Positions 26,730 to 35,008 of a stretch of 64,000 nt of DNA are shown one piece after another (the stretch's first letter is position 1; the number at the start of each line of letters is the position of its first letter). The DNA comes from Acrocarpospora pleiomorpha. GTDB taxonomy: Bacteria; Actinomycetota; Actinomycetes; Streptosporangiales; Streptosporangiaceae. The DNA is taken from the NCBI RefSeq assembly GCF_009687885.1, contig NZ_BLAF01000055.1:1-64000 (forward strand), given 5' to 3'. The notes below the pieces were generated by a model. That model had not been told where the DNA came from, searched no databases, and saw only the letters and a program-made list of their open reading frames with translations. Made by a program: the position numbers and the translations under genes.

Positions 26730-27983
26730 CTACGCCGTACAGCCGGTGATCTGGTTGATCGCCTCGGCGGCGGACCGCGCCGCGGCCTCGACCGGCTCAC
26801 CTCGCGTGATCTTGCCGATCAGCGGCACGTAGACGTCCGCGTCGATCTTCGGCGAGGTGGGCAGCCCGGGCAGGTAGAGCCGGGCGTGCGGCAGTCCCGC
26901 GGCGAAGGGCGCCACGACCGGGTTGCTCGAGGTCACATCGGTGCGCACGGGCGGGAAGCCCGAGGCGTCGGAGAAGGCCGCCTGCGCGGTCTTCCCGGTC
27001 CACCAGCTCAGGAATTCCAGCGCCTGCGCCTTGTGCTTGGTCGACTTGCCGACCGCCAGCGGCACCGTCGACGCCAGCGTCACGGGACCCCCGGCGCCCA
27101 CCGGGACCGGGGCGATCCCGAGGTCGATCCCGGCCTCCTTGAAGCCGGCCGCGGCCCACGGGCCGTTGATCTCCATCGCCGCCTTCTTCGCCGAGAACAG
27201 CGTGTCCGCGTCGGCACCCGTCTGGCCGATCGGGCTGACCTTGTCCTTCACGACCAGATCGGCCCAGGTCGTCAGGGCCTGAACGCTGGCGGGCTGGGCG
27301 ATCGTCGCGCAGCCCTTCGCGTCGACGATGTCGCCGCCGTTCATCCACTGCAGGATCGGCCACATCTGGATCGTCGCGTGATCGGCCAGCGAGATGCCGT
27401 ACTGGGTGACCTTGTCGCCCTCGGTCTTGGTGAGCTGCTTGGCCGCCGCGGTGAACTCATCGGCGGTCTTCGGCTCCTGGAGCCCCGCTTCGGCGAACAT
27501 CGCCTTGTTGTAGTACAGGACCAGCGTGGCCATGTTCGCCGGGGCCGCGTAGAGCTTGCCGTCGATCGTGAAGGCCGTGTTCACCGCGGCGGGGAAGGTG
27601 CCGGCGTTCAGTTTGCCGTCCCCGGTGCCCACCGCCTCGTCCAGCGGGAGCAGCGAGTTCGTCTTGACGTAGTTGAACAGCACGCCGGGGTCGAAGTTCG
27701 GCGTCGCCAGATCGGGCCCCTGGCCGGTGGCCCAGGCTCCGGGAAGCTTCTGGGCGATGGCGTCCCACGGCTGCACGTCCATGGTCACCTTGATCTTGGG
27801 GTGGCTCGCGTTGAACTGCTTGACCAGGTTTTCGTAGGCGGGGCGGTCCGGGCCGGTGAAGCCGGTCCAGAGGCTCAACTCGACCACCGCGTCGGGGTCG
27901 GAGCTCGTGGCCGTCGAGCCGCATCCCGTCGCCAGGAGGATTCCGGCGACGAGGGCAGTGCCAATTTTCAGCGAGGATCTCAT
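26730..27983 (-). CDS. sugar ABC transporter substrate-binding lipoprotein
   Basis: A 417-aa extracellular binding protein. The start (MRSSLKIG) gives a lipoprotein signal with lipobox LLATGC; the frame extends 40 codons upstream but that part is Arg/Pro-rich and has no signal. The mature protein is of the bacterial extracellular solute-binding type 1 family: VELSLWTGFTGPDRPAYENLVKQF near the N-terminus and INGPWAAAGFKEAG about residue 265. It is the first gene of the arabino-oligosaccharide import/hydrolysis operon, transcribed divergently from the LacI regulator. Confidence 0.92.
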   Translation of the reverse strand: MRSSLKIGTALVAGILLATGCGSTATSSDPDAVVELSLWTGFTGPDRPAYENLVKQFNASHPKIKVTMDVQPWDAIAQKLPGAWATGQGPDLATPNFDPGVLFNYVKTNSLLPLDEAVGTGDGKLNAGTFPAAVNTAFTIDGKLYAAPANMATLVLYYNKAMFAEAGLQEPKTADEFTAAAKQLTKTEGDKVTQYGISLADHATIQMWPILQWMNGGDIVDAKGCATIAQPASVQALTTWADLVVKDKVSPIGQTGADADTLFSAKKAAMEINGPWAAAGFKEAGIDLGIAPVPVGAGGPVTLASTVPLAVGKSTKHKAQALEFLSWWTGKTAQAAFSDASGFPPVRTDVTSSNPVVAPFAAGLPHARLYLPGLPTSPKIDADVYVPLIGKITRGEPVEAAARSAAEAINQITGCTA

Positions 27984-28103
27984 GAGGTTGACCTTCCGTC
28001 CCAGCTCAGCACCGGGGGGACTCGTACGGCAGAGCCGTATCAGATCTGTGTTGCGCCGCCAGCCCCGCGCTGGCCTGCTTGTCCGGGGTCGGGCTGAGGA
28101 CAT

Positions 28104-28119
28104 GTTCCATCGTTGGAAC
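28104..28119. promoter_or_regulatory. LacI-family operator (site 1)
   Basis: GTTCCATCGTTGGAAC: 6-bp arms around a TCGT centre, between the divergent binding-protein and LacI genes. It is the better palindrome of a pair spaced 44 bp centre to centre, about four helical turns. Confidence 0.6.
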
Positions 28120-28147
28120 GACGTTGTAAATACCTCTGTTCAGTCTT

Positions 28148-28163
28148 GTTACATCGTTGTATC
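28148..28163. promoter_or_regulatory. LacI-family operator (site 2)
   Basis: GTTACATCGTTGTATC matches site 1 at 13 of 16 positions, with an identical CATCGTTG core. It lies 41 bp upstream of the LacI start, suggesting autoregulation and possible looping with site 1. Confidence 0.5.
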
Positions 28164-28203
28164 GTCAAGCCTGACACAGCTGCCCCCCAAGCGAGGATCA
28201 TCG

Positions 28204-29208
28204 ATGGCCGTGACATTGAAGGACGTCGCCGCGCGCGCCGGCGTCTCGGTCAAGACCGCGTCGAATGTGGTCAATGGCTACTCCTTCGTCGCCGCCGACA
28301 ACCGCCGCCGGGTTCAGGAGGCCATCGAGCAGCTCGGCTACGTGCCCAACATCGGCGCGCGCAACCTCCGGCGCGGTCGGACGGGATTCCTCACGCTGGC
28401 CGTACCCGAGCTGACCAACCCCTACTTCGCCGAGCTCTGCGGGCTCGTCATGACCGCGGCCGCCCGGCACGACTGGACCGTGCTCATCGAGCAGACCGCG
28501 GGTGCCCGCGAGCGCGAGCTCGCCGTCATCAACGCCGCCCACCGATCGCTGGTGGACGGCGTCATCCTCAGCCCGATCGGCATGCATCCCGCGGACCTCG
28601 CCGCGGACAGCGCCACGAACAGTCCGCTCGTGCTGCTCGGAGAACGGGCTCTCGGGGCCCGCGTCAACCACGTCGCCATCGACAACGTCAAAGCCGCCGA
28701 GGTCGCGACCGAGCATCTGATCGGCCTCGGCAGGCGCCGCATCGCGGCTATCGGCGACCAGCCCGGACAGAACGGAACCGCGATGCTGCGACTCGCCGGT
28801 TACCGAGGCGCCCTCCGCGCGGCCGGCCTGCCGGACGACCCCGCCCTGACCGTGCCGACGCCCACCTACAGCCGCGCCGAGGGCGCCGGAGCCATGCGCC
28901 GCCTCCTCGACGGGCCGAACCCGCCGGACGCGGTCTTCTGCTTCAACGACCTGCTCGCCATCGGAGCGATCAGCGCGGCCCGTGATCGCGGCCTCCGGGT
29001 CCCCGCGGACCTGGCCGTAGTGGGGTTCGACGGAATAGAGGAGGGCAATTACAGCGCCCCCCGCCTCACCACCATCGCGCCCGACAAATTAGCCATAGCC
29101 GAAGCGGCGATCGACCTCGTCAAGCGACAACTGGACCACGACGGCCAGCAGCCACAGGACGTCACGGTCCCGTTCACCCTCGAAATCCACGAGAGCACAG
29201 CCCCCTGA
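28204..29208 (+). CDS. LacI-family transcriptional regulator of arabinose utilisation
   Basis: A 334-aa regulator. The helix-turn-helix is at residues about 4-25 (TLKDVAARAGVSVKTASNVV), with the hinge (GARNLRRGRTG) and a periplasmic-binding-protein-like sensor domain about 60-334 (AVVGFDGIEEGNYSAPRLTT). The start is the ATG that places the HTH at the N-terminus. The frame is open far upstream but that part is non-coding leader. It is divergent from the sugar-binding protein and probably represses the operon until an arabinoside is sensed. Confidence 0.92.
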   Translation: MAVTLKDVAARAGVSVKTASNVVNGYSFVAADNRRRVQEAIEQLGYVPNIGARNLRRGRTGFLTLAVPELTNPYFAELCGLVMTAAARHDWTVLIEQTAGARERELAVINAAHRSLVDGVILSPIGMHPADLAADSATNSPLVLLGERALGARVNHVAIDNVKAAEVATEHLIGLGRRRIAAIGDQPGQNGTAMLRLAGYRGALRAAGLPDDPALTVPTPTYSRAEGAGAMRRLLDGPNPPDAVFCFNDLLAIGAISAARDRGLRVPADLAVVGFDGIEEGNYSAPRLTTIAPDKLAIAEAAIDLVKRQLDHDGQQPQDVTVPFTLEIHESTAP

Positions 29209-29320
29209 CCCGTCGTTGATCGCGCGTGCGCCGGGATACTTCGCCTTCAAGGAGAGCGGGATGGGCGTCGCGGCGGGCGGTCTGCCTGCTTGCGGTTCTC
29301 CAGCTGCGGGGCAGGCCGGG

Positions 29321-30493
29321 CTATCGGGCCGGGAGGATCCGTCCGGTCACCTCGCCGAAGCCGATCGTCGTGCCGTCCGGGCCCGGCGCGGTGGCACTGA
29401 TGGTCACCTTGTCGCCGTCGAGGAGGAAGGTGCGCTCCTCGCCCTTGACCGTGACGGGTTCCTTCCCGCCCCAGGTCAGCTCGATGAACGCGCCGCGCTC
29501 GTGCTTGCCGGGGCCGGAGATGGTGCCGGAGGCGAACATGTCGCCCGTGCGCGCCGAGGCCCCGTTGACGGTCATGTGCGCGAGCATCTGCGCGGGCGAC
29601 CAGTACATCTCCCGGTAACAGGGCCGGGCGACCTCCTCGCCGTTCCACTCCACGACCAGGTCGATGTCGAGGCCCCATGGCTCCTGTTCCTGCAGGTACG
29701 GTAGCGGTTGCGGGTCCTGGCCCGGCAGCGGCACGCGCGCGGCCTCCAGTGCGGCCAGCGGCACGATCCACGGCGAGACCGAGGTGGCGAAGCTCTTGCC
29801 CAGGTTCGGGCCCAGCGGCACGTACTCCCAGGCCTGCAGGTCGCGGGCCGACCAGTCGTTGACCAGGAACGCGCCGAACACGTGCTCGGCGAACGCCGAC
29901 GTCGGGATCGACGTCCCGATTGGCGATCCGACCCCGACCACGAACCCTAGCTCGGCCTCGATGTCGAGCCGCACGCTCGGCCCGAACGCCGGCGCGTCGG
30001 CGTCGGGGGCCTTGCGCTGGCCCGACGGCCGCACGATGTCGGTGCCCGACACCACGACCGTGCCCGAGCGGCCGTGGTAGCCCACCGGCAGGTGCTTCCA
30101 GTTCGGCATCAGCGGCTCCGAGCCGGGACGGAAGAGCCTGCCCAGGTTCGAGGCGTGGTGCTCCGAGGCGTAGAAGTCGACGTAGTCGGCCACCTCGAAC
30201 GGCAGGTGCAGCGCTACCTCGCCGATTGGGTGCACCGCGGCGGCAGGCACCTTCCCGGCAACCCGTTCGGTGATCGCGGCGCGCACCGCCGCCCACCGGG
30301 CCGCGCCCTGCGCGAGGAACGGGTTGAGCGAGGGCGCGGCGAACACGTCGTCGCCGAGCAGCGCCGCGAGGTCGACGGCGGAGTCGCCGAGCCGGACGCC
30401 GACGCGCGGTGCGCCACCTCCCACGGAGTAGACGCCGTACGGCAGGTTCTCCGGCCCGAACGGCGATCCGGCCGGGACGTCGACGGTGGTCAT
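29321..30493 (-). CDS. fahA: fumarylacetoacetase
   Basis: A 390-aa enzyme that hydrolyses fumarylacetoacetate to fumarate and acetoacetate, the last step of homogentisate breakdown. The family's small N-terminal domain (PFGPENLPYGVYSV) and the C-terminal FAH domain are present: VGYHGRSGTVVVSG, metal-ligand region DIEAELGFVVG and WSARDLQAWEYVPLGP. It overlaps the upstream gene by 4 bp (ATGA). The start is at MTTVDVPAG; a longer frame upstream is rejected because it only overlaps the neighbour. Confidence 0.95.
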   Translation of the reverse strand: MTTVDVPAGSPFGPENLPYGVYSVGGGAPRVGVRLGDSAVDLAALLGDDVFAAPSLNPFLAQGAARWAAVRAAITERVAGKVPAAAVHPIGEVALHLPFEVADYVDFYASEHHASNLGRLFRPGSEPLMPNWKHLPVGYHGRSGTVVVSGTDIVRPSGQRKAPDADAPAFGPSVRLDIEAELGFVVGVGSPIGTSIPTSAFAEHVFGAFLVNDWSARDLQAWEYVPLGPNLGKSFATSVSPWIVPLAALEAARVPLPGQDPQPLPYLQEQEPWGLDIDLVVEWNGEEVARPCYREMYWSPAQMLAHMTVNGASARTGDMFASGTISGPGKHERGAFIELTWGGKEPVTVKGEERTFLLDGDKVTISATAPGPDGTTIGFGEVTGRILPAR

Positions 30494-31479
30494 CGGGGTG
30501 TTCCTGGCACGATCGGGCCGGTCGCGGCAGGGGCGGTGAGGACGCCCAGCTCGACCAGTTCGGAGACGGGGTCGGCGATGCTGCAGGTGCCGAACGAGAC
30601 GAACCGCCACCGCACCTCCGCGTCCAGGCCGACGATCAGTCCGGCGACGGTGGCGCCGTCGCGTTCGGCGAGAAGCGCGACGGCGTCGGCCTCGCTGCCG
30701 CCGCGGGCGAGCGTGTCGGTGGCGAGCAGCAGGTTGAGGAAGCCGTGCTGTTCGAAGCCGGTGGCCGGGTCGGTGTTGCGCACCGCGTGGTGCAACCCGG
30801 CCGTGGCCTTGAACGGCACCCCTGCCGCAACGGCGGTGGCGACCGAACGGCCCAGCTCGACCTCGTCCGGGTAGAGGTCGGCGCGCACGCCGCCGGTGCG
30901 GAACTTGGCGCGGTAGCCCGGCGGCAGGGCCGCGAGCAACTGCGGGCCGCGCTCGTCGCGGGGGATCTCCACGTAGACGTCGACGCCACGGGGCGGCCGG
31001 GTCGCAGCGGGGGTGGGGCGGTCGCCGGCCTCGATGTCATCGGGCGGGGTGCCGGCGGTGTCGCGTCGGTCCTCGGCGGACACGGCGGTGGCGAGCGCGG
31101 CGAGGAAGTCGGCTACCGTCGCCGTGTCGGGCATGGCGACCTCGATCGCGCGCACGGCCACGGGCATCCCGGCCAGCGCCGCGAGCACTTCGGCGACCAT
31201 GCCCGGGCCGGCCGGGAACGTCACCGACACCGGTAGGGGCTCGGCCCGCCCGGCCACGAGCGGCGGCAGCGACGGCACCGCGGCCGCGCCGATGACGAGG
31301 GGGCCGACCAGCGGCGCGTACCACTCCCTTGTCGCGGCGTCGTGGGCCCGCACCGCGGCGGGCAGCGGGGCCAGCCCCGGCGGGAAGATCGCCGCGTCGT
31401 CGCACAGCCCCGCGACGACGGCCGGGATGCGCCCCGGCGCCGGCGCGCCCGTCACGACGCGGGCCCCCGACCCGCCCAC
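30490..31479 (-). CDS. conserved protein of unknown function between hmgA and fahA
   Basis: A 329-aa soluble protein without a domain I can name. It has a CDDAAIFPPGLAPLPAAVRAH N-terminus, a VDVYVEIP strand, and a distinctive KFRTGGVRADLYPDE / PFKATAGLHHAVRN region that looks like an active-site cluster of Lys, Arg and His. It overlaps hmgA by 28 bp and fahA by 4 bp, so it is translated with both. Maleylacetoacetate isomerase, the step between HmgA and FahA, is not otherwise visible here. This protein could supply or support it, but that is inference from position only. Confidence 0.8.
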   Translation of the reverse strand: MGGSGARVVTGAPAPGRIPAVVAGLCDDAAIFPPGLAPLPAAVRAHDAATREWYAPLVGPLVIGAAAVPSLPPLVAGRAEPLPVSVTFPAGPGMVAEVLAALAGMPVAVRAIEVAMPDTATVADFLAALATAVSAEDRRDTAGTPPDDIEAGDRPTPAATRPPRGVDVYVEIPRDERGPQLLAALPPGYRAKFRTGGVRADLYPDEVELGRSVATAVAAGVPFKATAGLHHAVRNTDPATGFEQHGFLNLLLATDTLARGGSEADAVALLAERDGATVAGLIVGLDAEVRWRFVSFGTCSIADPVSELVELGVLTAPAATGPIVPGTPR

Positions 31480-32648
31480 GTCCAGGCGTACGCGGGGTCC
31501 TCGGCGGCCAGCCCGCCCTCACCCAGCTCCAGCGGGCGGAACGTATCGACCATGACGGCCAGCTCGTCGAAGAACTCGATGCCCAGCGACCGCTCCACCG
31601 CGCCCGGCTGCGGCCCGTGCGAGTGCCCGCCGGGGTGCAGGCTGATCGAGCCCTGCGCGATCCCAGAGCCCTTGCGGGCCTCGTAGTCGCCGCCGCAGTA
31701 GAACATGACCTCGTCGGAGTCGACGTTGGCATGGTAGTACGGCACCGGGACCGCCAGCGGGTGATAGTCGACCTTGCGTGGCACGAAGTTGCAGATCACG
31801 AAGTTGTGGCCCTCGAATACCTGGTGCACGGGCGGCGGCTGGTGCACCCGCCCGGTGATCGGCTCGAAGTCGGCCACGTTGAACGTGTACGGATACAGGC
31901 AACCGTCCCAGCCCACCACGTCGAACGGGTGTGTCGGGCACACGTAGCGGGTACCGGTGACCCCACGCGACCCGCGGTGCTTCACCAGCACCTCCACGTC
32001 ATTGCCCTCCACCACGAGCGGCTCGGTCGGCCCGTGTAGGTCGCGCTCGCAGTACGGGGCGTGCTCCAGCAGTTGGCCGTACCGCGACAAGTAGCGCTTC
32101 GGCGGCGCGATGTGCGAGTTGGCCTCGATCACGTACGCCCGCAGCGGTTCGTCGCCGACCGGCAGCCACCGGTGGGTGGTGGCCCGCGGCAGCATCACGT
32201 AGTCGCCCTGCGCCGCCTGCAGCGTGCCGAACACCGTCTCTACCGTCGCCGTGCCCGACTCGATGTACACGCACTCGTTGCCGATCGCGTTGCGGTACAG
32301 CGGCGAGGCCTCGCCCGCCGCGACGTAGGAGATGCGGACGTCGGCGTTGCCCAGCACCAGGCGCCGCCCGGTGACCACATCGACGGCCTTCCAGTCGTCG
32401 CTCGTCAACGTGTGCAGCCTGAGGTGGCGCGGGATCAGCGGACGGTTCTCCGTCAGCGTCTGGTCGGGCAGCTCCCACAGCGTGGCGTCGATGATGGCCG
32501 ATGGGATGCCCGCATGGTAGAGCAGCGACGAGTCGGCCGAGAACCCCTCCTCGCCCATCAGCTCCTCGGCGTAGAGGCCGCCCTCGGGCGTGCGGTGTTG
32601 GGTGTGCCGCTTATGCGGGACGGAGCCCACGGAGCGGTAGTACGCCAT
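31452..32648 (-). CDS. hmgA: homogentisate 1,2-dioxygenase
   Basis: A 398-aa Fe(II) cupin enzyme that opens the homogentisate ring to maleylacetoacetate. N-terminal MAYYRSVGSVPHKRHTQHR and GEEGFSADSSLLYH are typical. The His/Glu metal site is around the HPGGHSHGPQPGAVE segment. It starts at an ATG with GGAGGTGACG upstream. A MarR-type binding site lies in the 158-bp gap to the preceding marR gene, so hmgA probably has its own promoter. Its length is slightly shorter than human HGD (445 aa) but usual for actinobacterial members. Confidence 0.95.
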   Translation of the reverse strand: MAYYRSVGSVPHKRHTQHRTPEGGLYAEELMGEEGFSADSSLLYHAGIPSAIIDATLWELPDQTLTENRPLIPRHLRLHTLTSDDWKAVDVVTGRRLVLGNADVRISYVAAGEASPLYRNAIGNECVYIESGTATVETVFGTLQAAQGDYVMLPRATTHRWLPVGDEPLRAYVIEANSHIAPPKRYLSRYGQLLEHAPYCERDLHGPTEPLVVEGNDVEVLVKHRGSRGVTGTRYVCPTHPFDVVGWDGCLYPYTFNVADFEPITGRVHQPPPVHQVFEGHNFVICNFVPRKVDYHPLAVPVPYYHANVDSDEVMFYCGGDYEARKGSGIAQGSISLHPGGHSHGPQPGAVERSLGIEFFDELAVMVDTFRPLELGEGGLAAEDPAYAWTWAGRGPAS

Positions 32649-32671
32649 ATCGTCACCTCCTCGCAAGAACT

Positions 32672-32691
32672 GATTAAAGCGTTAACTATTT
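32672..32691. promoter_or_regulatory. MarR-type operator upstream of hmgA
   Basis: The 20-bp element starting GATTAAAGCGTTAACTATTT contains the palindrome GTTAAC. It matches an element at 36000-36019, upstream of the MBL gene, at 16 of 20 positions. It lies 24 bp upstream of hmgA and downstream of the marR gene. Confidence 0.55.
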
Positions 32692-32806
32692 CGATGGCCA
32701 GCGTAGCGCGCAGCGGCACTGAGCGAAAGAGCTCGGACGCATGTGGCTCCCCGTCCCGCGCGCTGGCAGGCCTCGGGCCCGGGAGGGTGGCGACGCGGAT
32801 CGCGTC

Positions 32807-33358
32807 CTACGCCCGCCCGCGGACCTCGATGGCACGCTCCGCCGTGATCAGCTTGTCCAACAGCGAGATGAGCGTGCGCTGCTCGGCCTCGGTCAGCGCG
32901 TCGGCCCACTCGAACTCGCGCTCGTTGTGCTCGCGGAACACGTCGACCATCTCGGCCTGCCCAGCGTCGGTCAGCGACAGCGTGACCGAGCGGCCGTCGC
33001 GCTCGGCTGCGGTGCGCGCCAGCAGGCCGTCGCCGATCAACGTCTTGGTCAGGTTCGACACGGCCGCCCGGCTCATCCCCGTCAATCGGGCCGCCGTGCT
33101 AGGTTCCATCGGGCCGGCCAGCCAGATCACGAACAGCAGCCGGAACGCCGACCACGACCGGCCGCGCGGCCGGTGCACCGACGCCTCCAGGTCGTAGGTC
33201 ACCAGGTCCGACGCCCGGTTGAGCGTGATCAGCACTTGGGTGGCCAGCTGGTGGGCGAACCCGTACTCGGTGGCCAGCTTGCGGTTGGCCAACGCCACGA
33301 ACGACCAGAAGTCCAGGTCGGCGGGGCTGACCGGGTTCTGCTCGTTCGCGGGGATCAC
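32807..33358 (-). CDS. MarR-family regulator of homogentisate catabolism
   Basis: A 183-aa regulator. The winged helix-turn-helix lies around residues 85-145 (EPSTAARLTGMSRAAVSNLTK, then RDGRSVTLSLTDAGQAEM wing). The N-terminal 55 residues are an extra helical segment. It sits between the FAD monooxygenase and hmgA on the same strand. The two related GTTAAC-containing sites flanking the cluster are its probable targets, with an aromatic acid as the likely ligand. Confidence 0.9.
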   Translation of the reverse strand: MIPANEQNPVSPADLDFWSFVALANRKLATEYGFAHQLATQVLITLNRASDLVTYDLEASVHRPRGRSWSAFRLLFVIWLAGPMEPSTAARLTGMSRAAVSNLTKTLIGDGLLARTAAERDGRSVTLSLTDAGQAEMVDVFREHNEREFEWADALTEAEQRTLISLLDKLITAERAIEVRGRA

Positions 33359-33393
33359 AGGGCAATCTTATGGCCGTGACGCTCGGATGGATG

Positions 33394-34995
33394 TCAGGCG
33401 GGGCGGGCGGTCGCGCTGGCGAGGGCCGCCCTCACCTCGGCCGCGGTCGGGGCCGCGAGCACCGCCGCGACGTGGGCGTCGGGCCGGACGATCCACACCT
33501 CGTCGGCACGGGCGCCGAGCGCGGTGGCCAGCGTGGCGTCGGGGTCGAGGTCGGCCAGTGCCGCGACGATCGTTGGTCCCGCGGTGGCGGCCGCGCCGAC
33601 GATCACGTCGGCGCCGACGTCGGCGCCGGCCAGCAGCAGGAAACCGGACCGGGCCAGCTCCCGGATCCGGCCGGCCCGCCCGTCCGGCAGCCGGACCGGC
33701 GCGTCGGGCAGCAGCACGCCCGGCCCGGCCTGCGGTGCCTGCCCGCGCGCGGGCCTGCCGTGGAAGGGGCGGCGCGGATCGGGCGTGGTCAGCGGCGAGT
33801 CGACGTACCAGAACGGTTCGGCGAGCCGTCCGGAGTCGACGGCGGCGCGGGCCTGCGGGTCGGCGCCCGCGCGGGCGAGCACGTCGGCACGGTGCCGGGC
33901 GCGCTCCTCGTCGGGTGGCACGAGGAAGTCCATCGTCGCGGTCGTGATCGCGATGTTCTCCTGCGCCGCCGCGTGCCGCTCGTCGTGGTACGACTCCAAC
34001 AGCGCGTCGTCGGCCCAGCCGTGCCCGACGTAGGCGATCTTCCACGCCGCATTCTCCGCGTCGGCGACGCCCGAATTGAGCCCGCGCGCCCCGAACGGGG
34101 AGACGAGGTGCGCGGCGTCGCCCGCGAGCAGCACACGTCCGGCCCGCATCCGGTCGGCGACCCGCGACTGGAAGCGGTACACCGACTTCCACACGATCTC
34201 GTAGGGCTGCTCGCCCAGGATCTTCCGGATGCGCTCGTCCAGTGCACCGGAGGCCACTTCAGCGGCCAGGTCGTACGTGGCCGGCACCTGCCAGTCGATG
34301 CGGAACGTCGAGCCGGGGCACGGGTGGATCAGCACCTGCCGCCCGGGGTTCCACCCGGGATCGAAGTAGAAGCGTCGCTCGTCGGCCCAGCCAGGCAGGT
34401 CGGCGCGGATGTCGCAGATGAGGAAGCGGTCGTCGAAGGAGTGGCCGGGAAACTCTATGCCGAGCAGCCTGCGCAGGCCGTCGCTGCGCGAGCCCGCGCA
34501 CAGGACGGCGTATGACGCGTCGATCTCGACGGGATCGCCGTCGGCGAGGCAGCCGACCGTCACCCCGTTCGGGTCCTGGACGAGGTCGAGCACCTGGTGG
34601 CCCCACCGCAGGTCGACCAGGGGCTCGGCCGCGATGCGCTCGTCGAGGATCTGCTCTGTGCGGGTCTGGGAGATGTTGACGAACGGCGGGAACGCCGGCT
34701 TGCCCGGCTCCTCGAACCGGTAGCTGAACAGCTCGGCGTCGCGGTGGAACGTGCGGGCTGTGGTCCAGGTGAGGCCCTCGGCCGCGATCTGCTCGCCTGC
34801 CCCGACGGCCTCCCACACGTCGAGCACGTCGCGTTGCTGGCAGATGGCCTTGGACCCGATGGCGTCGCGCGCTGGCCGCTGGTCGAGCAGGACGGTCGGC
34901 ACCCCCCAGCGCGCCAACAGCAGCGCTGTGGTCTGCCCGACCGGACCGGCGCCGATGACGGCGACCGGGGCGTGGGGCCAGGATGTGGTCGGCAC
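33394..34995 (-). CDS. FAD-dependent aromatic monooxygenase (PheA/TfdB/MhpA type)
   Basis: A 533-aa flavoprotein hydroxylase. The FAD-binding GxGxxG is in VIGAGPVGQTTALLL, with a DG-like segment (VLCAGSRSDGLRR) and the second FAD motif GRVLLAGDAAHLVSPFGARG. A thioredoxin-like C-terminal domain is partly present. In this context it probably hydroxylates a phenolic acid toward homogentisate, for example 3-hydroxyphenylacetate; the exact substrate is inferred. It starts at ATG, 13 bp after the MBL gene's stop. Confidence 0.88.
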   Translation of the reverse strand: MPTTSWPHAPVAVIGAGPVGQTTALLLARWGVPTVLLDQRPARDAIGSKAICQQRDVLDVWEAVGAGEQIAAEGLTWTTARTFHRDAELFSYRFEEPGKPAFPPFVNISQTRTEQILDERIAAEPLVDLRWGHQVLDLVQDPNGVTVGCLADGDPVEIDASYAVLCAGSRSDGLRRLLGIEFPGHSFDDRFLICDIRADLPGWADERRFYFDPGWNPGRQVLIHPCPGSTFRIDWQVPATYDLAAEVASGALDERIRKILGEQPYEIVWKSVYRFQSRVADRMRAGRVLLAGDAAHLVSPFGARGLNSGVADAENAAWKIAYVGHGWADDALLESYHDERHAAAQENIAITTATMDFLVPPDEERARHRADVLARAGADPQARAAVDSGRLAEPFWYVDSPLTTPDPRRPFHGRPARGQAPQAGPGVLLPDAPVRLPDGRAGRIRELARSGFLLLAGADVGADVIVGAAATAGPTIVAALADLDPDATLATALGARADEVWIVRPDAHVAAVLAAPTAAEVRAALASATARPA

Positions 34996-35008
34996 CTCCG
35001 GTGTCCTC

